Source: G942493375 sp942493375
GTDB taxonomy: Bacteria > Armatimonadota > UBA5829
NCBI GenBank assembly: GCA_942493375.1
Contig: OW818698.1
Coordinates: 3,968,001-4,032,000 of the forward strand
Length of the DNA stretch: 64,000 nucleotides
Direction of reading: 5' to 3'
The notes below the pieces were generated by a model that searched no databases, was not told the DNA's origin, and worked only from the letters and a program-made list of their open reading frames with translations. The translations under genes were made by a program, and so were the position numbers. The stretch's first letter is position 1, and every line of letters starts with the position of its first letter. Shown piece by piece: positions 1-9,324 of the stretch.

Positions 1-2
1 GT

Positions 3-2930
3 GACACCATGGGTCTTAACCCGGATCAGATAGGCGTCTTTGATCCCTGCTATCCTCTTGATTATGTGACTAATTATCGTGCCGGACAGTCTCAGTTTAT
101 TATTCCTGCTGCTGTCAAAGGTGAAGCTTCTCTGAAAGGCTTTTCAGCATGTTCGCTGCTCGGAAGCGATAGCCCTGTCTTCCCGGAGAAATGGGGACGC
201 CATATTCCGTTGATCAAGGGCTTTGATCGGAATGGCAGGTATAGGGGAGACGTGGGATCAATTGCGCATAACTATGCAGGACCATATGCAGGTTCTAGCT
301 GGGCATTCTTTGGAATCACAAATGAGAACTTGTTTGCAGAGAATGGACAGATGATTTCGCAACTGCCTGCCATTGTCGATTCTGTCATCCATAAAGTCTA
401 TCTGCACAGTTTGAAGACTGATGTAGCTTGTTACAAGAACGGCGAAAAAGTTAAGGTGTCGTGCAGTGTTGTTGGTCTTGGTAAAGGTGATTCGAACACC
501 TCTTTGGTATTCCACATATACAACCGCAGCGGTAAGGTTGTATTCACATCCAAAGCCAAGACATTTACCATGAAACCCGACTCTATTCAAGCAACCAATA
601 GCGAGTTTGCTCCCAAGGTATTCACTAGTGACCTTTATCGTGTAACAGCAACTCTCCTGGTTGGCAATAAGACGATTGATACGATGGAAACAGGATTTGC
701 TGCATATGATAAGAAAGTATCAGCAGCCGGTTTTGATCTCAAATATAAGGATAACTACTTCAATGATAAAGATCGTCCGATCCTGCTGACAGGCACTAAC
801 CAGACTGGTATGGTGTTCTATTCCGGTACTGAAAATCCATTGGTTTGGGATAGAGACCTCAGAAAGATGCGTGAGAGCGGTGTAAATGTTATGAGAGTGT
901 TGCACTTCTCACCATTTATGCACGATGATCCGAACAAAGGCGTACAGCCCATAGAGTTGGATATTAAGAAGATGCCTCTGAAAATAGAGAGACAACTCGA
1001 TGCAATGGTCCAGCTCTGTCAGAAAAATAAAGTAATCTTGTTCCTAAGCATTCACGACTGGATGAGGCAGGATCTTACTGATAAAGAACTTACTGCACAG
1101 AAAAACTTTGCAAACCTTATCTCTGCACGCTACAAAGGCGTACCGGGCATAATGATTGATATCCAAAATGAACCCATGATCGATATCCGGAGTAAAGCAA
1201 AAAGTGATGAGATCCCGGATGTCTTGAGAGACTGGAACAATTATCTCAAAGATAAGTACAAAACTGATGAAGCACTTAAAGCCGCGTGGAAAGTGACTCC
1301 TCCGGAATCTACTCTGGGTTCTGTTCCATACAGTGCCGGAACAGATTCCTGGGATGATGTGAGATCATTTGATGCTGAGTATTTCCGTCAGGTTCTGCTG
1401 AACAAGTGGCTCAAGGCTAATGCTAATGGATCAAGAAGCGCCGATCCGGATCGGATTGTCAGTGTTGGTTTTCTGCCGGAGTATTGGGCAGCAAATAAGC
1501 TCTCTAATATGGAAAATGTCGACTTTGCTAATATGCATAGCTATAGCAGTATTGATATGCTGCGAGCAGATATAAAGCTGTTCGATCGAAGATTCGAAGG
1601 TAAGTCGATAAGTATTGGAGAGTTTGGTGCAATGTCCGACCATGATCGGCGTGCTAACGGTCAATTTAGCGCTAAGCTGGATTACAACCGATATTTGCAG
1701 GTGGGACATTATCTGTTTGGTATAGGTGGTTCGCTTATTGCGAACTGGGACTGGAAGGAAATGGACGATGCCGTATTCCCCTGGGGTATCAACTATCAAA
1801 ACAACGGTCCAGCGAAAACCCTGGGCCTTGCATATCGCAACCAAAGCCTCCTGATGAGACAGATCAGACCTGAATATAAACCATCAAAAGTGTTCTTTGT
1901 TGTTCCACTGGATCAGATGATGGGTGGAAAACGTGGCAACGTGTTATCACTGCTCTTTAGAACCATCAACAGATTGTATTCTATCTATCCTGACTTTGGG
2001 GTTATAGACGACAAAAACCTTGATAAGCTTCCTGCATCTGTAGAAGCGTTGATATACCCTATTCCATATTCAATTCCGGACCAGACATACCAGAAGCTTA
2101 AGACATTCGTCCAGGGTGGTGGCAGGCTGTATGTTAGTGGTGATGTCAGTTATGATTCACTCAGACAACGGACTCAGACTAATAGACTGGAAGAACTCTG
2201 TGGGGTAAACTTTATCTCTGAGAATTATCCTGCCGGCAGTTGGGCAGATGACACCAAGCCAGAGATAAATGTGGGATCGACCACTGCCAGGATCGCCGGT
2301 AATATTTTCCTGAACAACCTGGGTAAAGGGGAAGTCCATTTCAGTCCTGCACCTTTCAATGCATCGTTGTTGGAACTGGAAGCAAATAAATCACCACAAC
2401 CAGCTATATCCAATGGTTGTCATGTGATGTATGTTTCGGAGTCCAATGGTGGCGGCACATTCTTTGCTGTGAATCCTGAAAACACATCAAAGAGCATTAT
2501 AGTAACCTCTCCCGGAACTAGTGTTGAGATTATTATAGAGGGCGGGAAAACCGGCTTGGTAAGATTCGGCAAGTCCGGCAAGCTGCTGGCTGTTGAGTCA
2601 CAAGGATTGGTTAAGGTAAACGGAACTGAAGCATTCGATATCAGAGGCCATTTTGCAGTATCTTCGCTGGATGGTAAAGACCTGAGGGAGTCCATGGAGT
2701 TACTGGTCCTGCCGTTTGGCCCGGGGGAACTAAGGCTGCCTTCCCGTATGGCTAAATTGGATGTACAAAGATGCGAGATAGTTAATGGCAAGTGGCAGAA
2801 GCTCGGGAGCATAAGTCGCGGTGTGGTCAATGTCTCCGAAGCGACAGATTTCGACCTCCATATAGTCGGCTCCAAAGCCCGGATTCCTGAACTGGGCAAG
2901 CAAGTAGCTGCAGAGATGCTGCTTAAATAA
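3..2930 (+). CDS. Clan-A glycoside hydrolase (GH5/GH42-like), 5'-truncated by the window edge
   Basis: The reading frame is open to the left edge, so the start lies outside the window; an ATG at 9 is available but no ribosome site precedes it, and the visible protein lacks a signal peptide. Numbering from the ATG at 9, residues about 130-235 look like a beta-sandwich domain, about 255-600 a (beta/alpha)8 barrel, and 620-770 a GATase-like/beta-galactosidase trimerisation-like domain. The barrel shows the clan-A pair: acid/base Glu388 in IQNEP and nucleophile Glu538 in SIGEFG. A retaining glycosidase on beta-linked oligosaccharide is the likely activity; the substrate cannot be told. A beta-helix protein gene follows in the same direction. 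Family assignment is by motif only. Confidence 0.8.
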   Translation, partial: DTMGLNPDQIGVFDPCYPLDYVTNYRAGQSQFIIPAAVKGEASLKGFSACSLLGSDSPVFPEKWGRHIPLIKGFDRNGRYRGDVGSIAHNYAGPYAGSSWAFFGITNENLFAENGQMISQLPAIVDSVIHKVYLHSLKTDVACYKNGEKVKVSCSVVGLGKGDSNTSLVFHIYNRSGKVVFTSKAKTFTMKPDSIQATNSEFAPKVFTSDLYRVTATLLVGNKTIDTMETGFAAYDKKVSAAGFDLKYKDNYFNDKDRPILLTGTNQTGMVFYSGTENPLVWDRDLRKMRESGVNVMRVLHFSPFMHDDPNKGVQPIELDIKKMPLKIERQLDAMVQLCQKNKVILFLSIHDWMRQDLTDKELTAQKNFANLISARYKGVPGIMIDIQNEPMIDIRSKAKSDEIPDVLRDWNNYLKDKYKTDEALKAAWKVTPPESTLGSVPYSAGTDSWDDVRSFDAEYFRQVLLNKWLKANANGSRSADPDRIVSVGFLPEYWAANKLSNMENVDFANMHSYSSIDMLRADIKLFDRRFEGKSISIGEFGAMSDHDRRANGQFSAKLDYNRYLQVGHYLFGIGGSLIANWDWKEMDDAVFPWGINYQNNGPAKTLGLAYRNQSLLMRQIRPEYKPSKVFFVVPLDQMMGGKRGNVLSLLFRTINRLYSIYPDFGVIDDKNLDKLPASVEALIYPIPYSIPDQTYQKLKTFVQGGGRLYVSGDVSYDSLRQRTQTNRLEELCGVNFISENYPAGSWADDTKPEINVGSTTARIAGNIFLNNLGKGEVHFSPAPFNASLLELEANKSPQPAISNGCHVMYVSESNGGGTFFAVNPENTSKSIIVTSPGTSVEIIIEGGKTGLVRFGKSGKLLAVESQGLVKVNGTEAFDIRGHFAVSSLDGKDLRESMELLVLPFGPGELRLPSRMAKLDVQRCEIVNGKWQKLGSISRGVVNVSEATDFDLHIVGSKARIPELGKQVAAEMLLK

Positions 2931-2938
2931 AGAAAAAG

Positions 2939-3004
2939 TTGTGATGCAGGCTTCCAGCTTGATTAGGCTCTTGAAAAAGAGCAGGCTGGAAGCCTGCATC
3001 ACAA
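2939..3004. repeat. Long intergenic palindrome with nested hairpin
   Basis: Perfect 20-bp arms, TTGTGATGCAGGCTTCCAGC at 2939-2958 and its reverse complement at 2985-3004, enclose a second hairpin (GCTCTT at 2967-2972 with AAGAGC at 2977-2982). A related left arm with 18 of 20 matches occurs at 38816-38835, so this is a dispersed repeat family. It sits between two co-directional genes and has no T-run directly after the stem, so a REP/MITE-like element is more likely than a simple terminator. Confidence 0.8.
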
Positions 3005-3030
3005 TTCACTTTTTCCATTGAGGTAACCAA

Positions 3031-4152
3031 GTGATAATAAATCGTCGGATAGTTGTGCCTGTTTATCTTCTACTTCTGTTGCTTGTATCCTGCACTTCCA
3101 TGGCCCAATCTGGAGAATTGTCTCTGGAAAAGGCTATTGCTGCGGGAGGCAGTGATGTCCGGCTCGCAGCCGGTACTTATACAGTTGGTCCTGCTGCAAT
3201 TGTGCTCAAACCGGGGATACATATCCAGGGAATTTCGGGTGCCACTGTTATAAAGCCAGTAAAGGGAACCAGTAATGTTCTCGTTTTAGGAGCTGATAAT
3301 AAGCTTTGTGGATTGACAATACAGGGAAACGATATTACAACAGGTGGAGTTGGTGATGGGGTAGTATTGCTGCCCTGGAATTCCGACAGGTGTTTTATTT
3401 CTGATGTGAGATTTATTGATTGCGACCGAGCGTGCATTGTCACTGACCATGCGAATGAACTGCGTGTAGAGAATTGCAGGTTCCAGAACGTGGGACTTGC
3501 TGTATCACTCCAGTTCAGTCGAAGAGCGTGGATTCTTAATAATTATGTAGATAAATGCCGTGTTCATGCTATTCAGTTCTGGGGCAATTGGGAATTTAAG
3601 AGAAAGGATTCGAGTGATCTGGTTATATCAGGAAACCAGGTCAAGGATGGAGGCGGCGCTGCAATATGGGGGACTGGTGCTGTGCAGGTTGCGGTGACTG
3701 GGAACATTGTGGATGGAGCGGATGATGTGGGGATTGATCTGGAATGGTGCGATGAAGCTACGATTACAGGTAACGTTGTGCGCAACTGTGAGAATGCTGG
3801 AATCAGCCTTTTCTTTTCATGCCATAGAGTAACAATATCCGGAAATACTGTCCGAAATGATAGAAATTACAAAACCCCTCCTGGTGATTGGTGGGTCAGG
3901 TCAGGAATCTGGCTCACGTACCCCAACAAGGAAACATTCAAAAATGATGATGGTCACAGGGATATTAATATCACTGGCAATAATATCTGGTGTGATAAGG
4001 GTACAGGAAGAAGATCTATGTGGATCGGTGGTGAAAGCCGGAATGTGCGTATAAGCGGAAACCTGATAACTGGTGGTGATATCTGGTCAGGCGGAGGGCA
4101 TAAATCCAAATCCCCACTAAAGAAACTAGCCCTGGACTCATTTCTTAAATAG
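3031..4152 (+). CDS. Secreted right-handed parallel beta-helix protein (pectate-lyase fold)
   Basis: The 373-residue protein starts at GTG with GAGGT about six bases upstream. The N-terminus is a signal peptide rich in leucine ending LLVSCTSMAQ; Cys21 could be a lipobox cysteine, or cleavage could follow AMAQ-like residues. The rest is a run of PbH1-type coils with repeated N-x-V/I and I-x-G-N motifs (for example VISGNQV, ITGNVV, ISGNTV, ITGNNI, ISGNLI), the signature of right-handed beta helices in polysaccharide lyases, GH28 enzymes and mannuronan epimerases. No specific catalytic set could be assigned, so it may be a uronan lyase, a hydrolase or non-catalytic. The nearby uronate genes favour a pectin-type substrate, which is inference. 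Confidence 0.75.
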   Translation: MIINRRIVVPVYLLLLLLVSCTSMAQSGELSLEKAIAAGGSDVRLAAGTYTVGPAAIVLKPGIHIQGISGATVIKPVKGTSNVLVLGADNKLCGLTIQGNDITTGGVGDGVVLLPWNSDRCFISDVRFIDCDRACIVTDHANELRVENCRFQNVGLAVSLQFSRRAWILNNYVDKCRVHAIQFWGNWEFKRKDSSDLVISGNQVKDGGGAAIWGTGAVQVAVTGNIVDGADDVGIDLEWCDEATITGNVVRNCENAGISLFFSCHRVTISGNTVRNDRNYKTPPGDWWVRSGIWLTYPNKETFKNDDGHRDINITGNNIWCDKGTGRRSMWIGGESRNVRISGNLITGGDIWSGGGHKSKSPLKKLALDSFLK

Positions 4153-4261
4153 AGACAAAAATCCTTAATCTGTGAAAATCTGCGATGTAATTACAATGTT
4201 TGCAGATACTGCGGTTTGAATGCTAACATGGTTATGGTGAACTGCGTGTGATTGCGAGTTT

Positions 4262-4297
4262 ACGCGCTCGGGCTCCGGCTACGGGCGCGTTTTTGTG
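4262..4297 (+). terminator. Possible intrinsic terminator upstream of iorA
   Basis: ACGCGC at 4262-4267 pairs with GCGCGT at 4285-4290 and is followed by TTTTTGTGTTT. It lies 110 bases after the beta-helix gene and immediately before the iorA ribosome site, so it could end the upstream transcript or act as an attenuator. The stem is short and the loop is 17 bases, so confidence is moderate. Confidence 0.4.
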
Positions 4298-4309
4298 TTT
4301 GGGGGAAAT

Positions 4310-6118
4310 ATGCAAAAAGATTCTAAAGGTGTTGATAACACCGAAAATATACAAAGTAAGAAAGTGGTGCTCTCCGGTAATGAAGCGATAGCTTTTGGAG
4401 CCTGGGCTGGTGGAGTGGATGTGGTCTCTTCATATCCGGGAACACCAAGCACTGAAATAACAGAGTACGTATCCCGATTCAAAGACGATATATACTGCGA
4501 ATGGGCTGTAAACGAAAAAGTTGCAATGGAAGTCTCCATCGGAGCTTCATTTGCAGGTGCTCGGACATTCACTGCAATGAAGCATGTTGGGCTCAACGTT
4601 GCATTGGATCCGCTCATGACTTTTGCGTATCTAGGTGCATTGGGTGGCATGGTAGTTGTCTCGGCTGATGATCCCGGTATGCACAGCTCTCAGAATGAGC
4701 AGGACAACCGCCTGTTGGCTAAGTTTGCCAAGATCCCGATGCTGGAACCGTCGGATAGTCAGGACTGCTACGATATGATGCAGATTGCTCTGGATATATC
4801 CGAACAGTTCACTACTCCGGTTATGTTCCGGACAACTACACGTGTGTCTCACTCATCGGGTATAGTTGATCTTGGAGCATTTGAACGCAAGCCTAGAAGC
4901 GATAAGAAATACCATAAAGATATTCAACGGACACTACCGGTCCCAATGTATGCCCGGAAGATGAGAGTCAAATTGGAAGAGCGTCTGGCTAGTCTGTCAG
5001 AATATTCCGAAGCTTCTCCTTTGCAGGTATGGGAGAGAGGCAATGAAATAGGGATCATAACTTCGGGTATTTCCTATGAATATGTCAAAGAAACATTCCC
5101 GAATGCATCAGTTCTTAAGCTCGGAATGACATTCCCACTGCCTTTTGATCTGATCCGCAAGTTCGCGGAGTCAGTTGATAAACTTTATGTTGTTGAAGAG
5201 GGTGAAGAATACATCGAAGAGCAGATTCTGGCAAAAGGGATCAAGCTTGAAACATTCCCTACCAGTCTGAAAATAGGTGAACTCAATCCTGACAGGCTGG
5301 AGACAGCTTCCTGTGAGGTAACCGGACGCTGCGTTGTTCCTCCGCTGGATGCCATAGAGGGCCTACCGACCAGGCCTCCTGTTCTGTGCCCTGGTTGCTC
5401 TCATAGAGGTGTCTTCTATGCATTGAACAGGCTCAAAGCGTTAGTGACTGGTGATATTGGTTGCTACACACTTGGAGCATTTCCTCCATTGGATGCGATG
5501 GATACAACTGTATGTATGGGTGCCAGTGTAGGTAATGCGCACGGTTTGCAGAAAGCCGGGCAGCAGGGACGGGTGGCAGCAGTCCTTGGTGACAGCACAT
5601 TTTTCCACTCAGGGATCACCGGACTTCTCAATATTGTCTACAACAAAGGCACCAGCACAGTTGTTGTTCTGGACAACCGTATAACAGCAATGACCGGTCA
5701 TCAGGATAACCCGGGAACGGGTAAGACTCTGATGGGTGAACAGTCGGATGAAGTTACGGTTGAACAGGTAGCCAAAGGTATCGGGGTCAAGAGAGTCAGG
5801 ATTGTGGACTCATATGACCTTGAGGAGACCTACAGTGTCCTGAAAGAGGAACTGGACTCCCCCGAACCTTCAGTGGTCGTATGCAAGCGTCCGTGCGTCC
5901 TGGGGGCAAAGATCAAGACAGGCCGACAGTTCTGCGTAGACCTGGAAAAATGTAAAGCCTGCGGAGCATGTCTGAAGCTGGGGTGCCCATCAATAGAAGC
6001 TCTGGATCCTGAACCCGATAATCCCAAACGCCGAAAGACCAGAATTAACCCGGTGCTTTGTGTTGGATGCAGGATGTGTGAGCAGGTCTGCAAGTTTGGG
6101 GCAATCAAGGAGAGTTAA
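4310..6118 (+). CDS. iorA: Indolepyruvate:ferredoxin oxidoreductase, alpha subunit
   Basis: The 602-residue protein matches IorA in length and order: an N-terminal pyrimidine-binding domain (about 20-200), a central domain, a TPP-binding domain with GDIGCYTLGAFPP and GDSTFFHSG followed by DNRITAMTGHQDNPGTG, and two C-terminal 4Fe-4S clusters (Cys548, 551, 554, 559 and Cys584, 587, 590, 594). It oxidatively decarboxylates aryl-pyruvates from aromatic amino-acid transamination to aryl-acetyl-CoA, reducing ferredoxin in the cytoplasm. I chose the ATG at 4310 because GGGGGA lies just upstream; a GTG at 4295 would add five residues. The stop abuts the iorB start, so the two are co-translated. Confidence 0.93.
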   Translation: MQKDSKGVDNTENIQSKKVVLSGNEAIAFGAWAGGVDVVSSYPGTPSTEITEYVSRFKDDIYCEWAVNEKVAMEVSIGASFAGARTFTAMKHVGLNVALDPLMTFAYLGALGGMVVVSADDPGMHSSQNEQDNRLLAKFAKIPMLEPSDSQDCYDMMQIALDISEQFTTPVMFRTTTRVSHSSGIVDLGAFERKPRSDKKYHKDIQRTLPVPMYARKMRVKLEERLASLSEYSEASPLQVWERGNEIGIITSGISYEYVKETFPNASVLKLGMTFPLPFDLIRKFAESVDKLYVVEEGEEYIEEQILAKGIKLETFPTSLKIGELNPDRLETASCEVTGRCVVPPLDAIEGLPTRPPVLCPGCSHRGVFYALNRLKALVTGDIGCYTLGAFPPLDAMDTTVCMGASVGNAHGLQKAGQQGRVAAVLGDSTFFHSGITGLLNIVYNKGTSTVVVLDNRITAMTGHQDNPGTGKTLMGEQSDEVTVEQVAKGIGVKRVRIVDSYDLEETYSVLKEELDSPEPSVVVCKRPCVLGAKIKTGRQFCVDLEKCKACGACLKLGCPSIEALDPEPDNPKRRKTRINPVLCVGCRMCEQVCKFGAIKES

Positions 6119-6709
6119 ATGGAAAAAATACTTAACATATCGCTGGTAGGAGTAGGTGGGCAGGGAACTCTGCTTGCCAGTGAAATATTATGTCGGGTTG
6201 CCTTGCTCTCCGGCAATGACGTCAAAAAGAGTGAAGTGCATGGAATGGCTCAGCGCGGCGGGAGTGTAGTAAGCCAGGTCCGCATCGGTCCTAAGGTCTA
6301 CTCACCAATAATCGCTGAAGGGCAGACTGACTTCTTAGTTGCATTTGAGAAGGTAGAGGCACTAAGGTATGCTCATCTTCTGAGTGCGAATGGAACTGCA
6401 CTGGTAAATGATCAAGAGATCCGACCTGTTACAGTCTCCAGCGGTCTCTCCCAGTGGCCGGAAGGTCTCGATGCACGCCTGGCAGAGACATTCCCCAGAC
6501 TGGAACTCTTCCCAGCTCTCAGAATGGCCCAGGAACTCGGAAACGTCCGGGTTATGAATGTATGCATGATGGGGGCTCTATCGAAGTTCTCAGCAATTGA
6601 AGAATCCATCTGGCTGGAAGCAATCAAAGAACTGGTACCCCCGAAGGTTATCAACATTAACCTTCTTGCCTTCGAATCCGGTAAAGCGGCTTGCTGCACT
6701 GTTGGCTGA
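6119..6709 (+). CDS. iorB: Indolepyruvate:ferredoxin oxidoreductase, beta subunit
   Basis: The 196-residue protein begins one base after the iorA stop. It has the gamma-type pyruvate/ketoacid oxidoreductase fold with VGVGGQGTLLAS near residue 10 and the family signature SEVHGMAQRGGSVVSQVR. It pairs with IorA to form the CoA-acylating enzyme; this subunit carries no iron-sulfur cluster. Length and motifs are normal for IorB. The gene ends just before a 41-bp palindrome that separates it from the convergent pdhB. Confidence 0.92.
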   Translation: MEKILNISLVGVGGQGTLLASEILCRVALLSGNDVKKSEVHGMAQRGGSVVSQVRIGPKVYSPIIAEGQTDFLVAFEKVEALRYAHLLSANGTALVNDQEIRPVTVSSGLSQWPEGLDARLAETFPRLELFPALRMAQELGNVRVMNVCMMGALSKFSAIEESIWLEAIKELVPPKVININLLAFESGKAACCTVG

Positions 6710-6732
6710 ATAAGTCAGACTATAAATACGTA

Positions 6733-6773
6733 ATGTGTGCAATTATGCATTTGAAATGCATAATTGCACACAT
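6733..6773. terminator. 41-bp near-perfect palindrome between convergent iorB and pdhB
   Basis: Two 20-bp arms starting ATGTGTGCAATTATGCATTT flank a single central G. The stem is AT-rich with no following T-run. Its position between converging 3' ends suggests a bidirectional transcription barrier, although a protein-binding palindrome is possible. Confidence 0.5.
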
Positions 6774-6803
6774 CATCCGAAATCCCCAAGCATTTATTAT
6801 GGG

Positions 6804-7781
6804 CTAGATATTCATCACTGTTTTGACAGTCTCTATGATCTGAGCTTTATTGGGTAAGGCTGAGAGTTCCAGTTCACCGGAGTAGGGCATTGGCACATCG
6901 GCCTGGGTTACTCGCATTACCGGGGCATCCAGATGATCAAATGCGTGTTCCTGGATGGTTGCTGCTATCTGTGCGCCTATTCCATACCACGGCCAGTCTT
7001 CTTCAACAACCACTGCATGGTGAGTCTTCTTTACTGACTCAATTATCGCGTCTACATCGAGTGGACGTAGTGATCTAAGGTCTATTATCTCCGGACTGAT
7101 TCCATCTTTTTCAAGTTGCGCAGCAGCACTCAGGCAGTCAGTTACCATTTTAGAATACGATATTAGAGTGATATCTTTACCCTGGTGCTTAATATCGGCT
7201 TTGCCTATAGGTATTGTGTAGTCGGTTTCAGGAACTTCTCCCTTTGTTGCATAGAGCAGCTCATGTTCCATAAATATTACGGGATTATCGTCGCGGATAG
7301 CGCTTTTAAGGAGTCCTTTGGCATCATAGGGATTGCCTACTGATACAACTTTTAAACCCGGGATATAGGCAAACCACGATTCAAAACTCTGTGAATGCTG
7401 AGCTCCCAGCTGCATTCCAGCTCCCCCCGGCATTCTAATGACCATTGGAACTTTTATCTGACCATTCGACATATAACGGAGCTTTGCTGCGTGGTTGACG
7501 ATCTGGTCGATAGCCAATAGCGAGAAATTTACAGTCATCAATTCGACTACTGGTCTCAGACCAAGCATCGCAGAACCCACACCTACTCCAACCACAACTT
7601 CCTCAGCGATAGGTGTATCCTTTACTCTATCTGCACCAAATTCGTAGAGTAGTCCTTCCGTTACGCGATATGCTCCCTGATATTTTGCAACATCCTCACC
7701 TATCACGAAGACATTCTTATCACGTCTCATTTCTTCTTTCAGTGCCTGGTTTAGAGCCTGTTTGTACGTGATAATAGCCAT
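6804..7781 (-). CDS. pdhB: Pyruvate/2-oxoacid dehydrogenase E1 component, beta subunit
   Basis: The 325-residue protein has the transketolase-like pyrimidine domain (IGEDVAKYQGAYRVTEGL, TPIAEE, GVGVGSAMLGLRPVVE) and a C-terminal domain (LRSLRPLD, VVVEEDWPWYGIG). With PdhA it forms the heterotetrameric TPP-dependent E1 that decarboxylates pyruvate or a related 2-oxoacid, or acetoin in the Aco version. The ATG at 7781 has GGTGA five bases upstream and gives the usual MAIITYKQAL start; a GTG at 7790 is the alternative. It follows pdhA after 15 bases. No E2 or E3 gene is nearby, so the substrate is unsettled. Confidence 0.88.
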   Translation of the reverse strand: MAIITYKQALNQALKEEMRRDKNVFVIGEDVAKYQGAYRVTEGLLYEFGADRVKDTPIAEEVVVGVGVGSAMLGLRPVVELMTVNFSLLAIDQIVNHAAKLRYMSNGQIKVPMVIRMPGGAGMQLGAQHSQSFESWFAYIPGLKVVSVGNPYDAKGLLKSAIRDDNPVIFMEHELLYATKGEVPETDYTIPIGKADIKHQGKDITLISYSKMVTDCLSAAAQLEKDGISPEIIDLRSLRPLDVDAIIESVKKTHHAVVVEEDWPWYGIGAQIAATIQEHAFDHLDAPVMRVTQADVPMPYSGELELSALPNKAQIIETVKTVMNI

Positions 7782-7796
7782 AGCGTTCACCGGCTT

Positions 7797-8750
7797 TCAA
7801 GCATAGACATTTTCGTACAGAGCACGAGGTTTCGGTTTAGGAGACAGTTCGGCATATTCAATAACTTTCTGCATTTGATTGTCAACATCTGCAGCTATAC
7901 CAGCTATGCTGTCTTTGTCCAGGATATTCTCTTTGATGAGTCTATTACCAAAAGTCACTATCGGGTCGCGTTTCTTCCATTCTTCTATCTCTTCTTTTGT
8001 CCTGTATGTGCCAGGATCGGACATTGAGTGGCCTCTGAATCTGTAGGTTTTGGCTTCCACAAACACAGGTCGTTTGGTTTCTCTGACAGTGCGAATGCAA
8101 TCCTCTGCCATCTCAGAAACTGCCATGACATCCATACCATCCACTGTGCGGACATCCATTGCATAGCATTGAGCTCTTTGATAAAGATGAGGAACAGCTG
8201 ATGCACGTTCGACTGATGTACCCATGCCATATAGATTGTTCTCACATACAAACAGTATAGGCAGGTCCCAGAGAGCGGCAAGATTGAGGGTTTCGTGGAA
8301 CGATCCCTCATTTATTGCCCCATCCCCAAAAAAACACAGGCAGATATCATCCGTTTTCCGATAGTTAATAGCGAATCCGATTCCGGCGGCGATAGGTAGA
8401 CCACCTCCGACTATAGCTGTTCCGCCCAGAAATCTTCTATCCATATCAAACAGATGCATGGAACCGCCTTTTCCTCCGCAGACTCCACTGGCCTTTCCAA
8501 ATAACTCCGCCATCACCCTGCGGGGATCGGCACAGCGTGCTATAGCCAGTCCATGGACACGATAAGCAGCAATCACATAATCTTCAGCTCTGACAGGGGC
8601 CATGAATCCTGTCGCGACTGCCTCTTGCCCGATATAGAGATGCAGAAATCCCCTGATTTTGCCGGCTTCGTACATTTCTGAGGCCATCTCTTCAAACTTG
8701 CGAATTAATACCATCTCACGGTATATATCTATTTTCTCCTGGGCTTCCAT
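7797..8750 (-). CDS. pdhA: Pyruvate/2-oxoacid dehydrogenase E1 component, alpha subunit
   Basis: The 317-residue protein carries the E1-alpha TPP signature GDGAINEGSFHETLNLAALW through CENN, plus GKGGSMHLFD and the phosphorylation-loop-like RFRGHSMSDPGTYRT. It binds TPP together with PdhB. I chose the ATG at 8750, which has GGGGTGA five bases upstream; a GTG at 8759 has no comparable site. A carbinolamine dehydratase gene lies 36 bases upstream on the same strand. Acetoin dehydrogenase alpha (AcoA) is a close alternative because the families overlap. Confidence 0.9.
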   Translation of the reverse strand: MEAQEKIDIYREMVLIRKFEEMASEMYEAGKIRGFLHLYIGQEAVATGFMAPVRAEDYVIAAYRVHGLAIARCADPRRVMAELFGKASGVCGGKGGSMHLFDMDRRFLGGTAIVGGGLPIAAGIGFAINYRKTDDICLCFFGDGAINEGSFHETLNLAALWDLPILFVCENNLYGMGTSVERASAVPHLYQRAQCYAMDVRTVDGMDVMAVSEMAEDCIRTVRETKRPVFVEAKTYRFRGHSMSDPGTYRTKEEIEEWKKRDPIVTFGNRLIKENILDKDSIAGIAADVDNQMQKVIEYAELSPKPKPRALYENVYA

Positions 8751-8786
8751 CTTAGTCACCCCAATTCTGATGTAACAACTGATGTC

Positions 8787-9104
8787 TTAGATCACATCAA
8801 TTTTTGCAGCTAATATAAAATCATTAATAGAGAGCCCGCCTATTTTATGGGTGCTCAGCTCAATATGAACTTTATTATATGAGATCCTGATATCCGGGTG
8901 ATGGTTCTCCTGCTCTGCAAGTTCGGCAATTCTGTTGACAAAAACCATTGCCTGCAGGAAATCTTTACAAAGCCATTCTCTATATATGGCTTGTTCCTGA
9001 ATTGTCCATTGAGGAATTTCAGCTGCCAGTTGCTTTTTCTGATCATCTGCAAGAATGGGTGTCCCTGAGGAGATTTTGATGCATTTTCCGTCCACGAGTG
9101 CCAT
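8787..9104 (-). CDS. phhB: 4a-hydroxytetrahydrobiopterin (pterin-4a-carbinolamine) dehydratase
   Basis: The 105-residue protein has the full PCD/DCoH motif: EQENHHPDIRISYNKVHIEL followed by STHKIGGLSINDFILAAKID, including the paired histidines of the active site. It dehydrates the 4a-carbinolamine formed when phenylalanine hydroxylase uses a pterin cofactor. GGAG lies seven bases before the ATG. No hydroxylase gene is in the window; proximity to iorAB hints at aromatic amino-acid metabolism, which is inference. Confidence 0.88.
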   Translation of the reverse strand: MALVDGKCIKISSGTPILADDQKKQLAAEIPQWTIQEQAIYREWLCKDFLQAMVFVNRIAELAEQENHHPDIRISYNKVHIELSTHKIGGLSINDFILAAKIDVI

Positions 9105-9324
9105 TATTTTCTCCTGTAACGTATTGATAATGATTATTTACCGCCATAGAACCAGTGGTAAACAACAAGACACAAAAAGCTGAAAACTATATCAACGATC
9201 GTTCTGTAAATCTTTCGAGATTAGTAATTTCTATTAAGTGCATATGTCTTGCTGTTCAGATTGACGGCAGGTGTTTCTGTAAGTTATCATTCGAGTATAT
9301 CTCTAGTTTTTACAAAGGTGTAAT

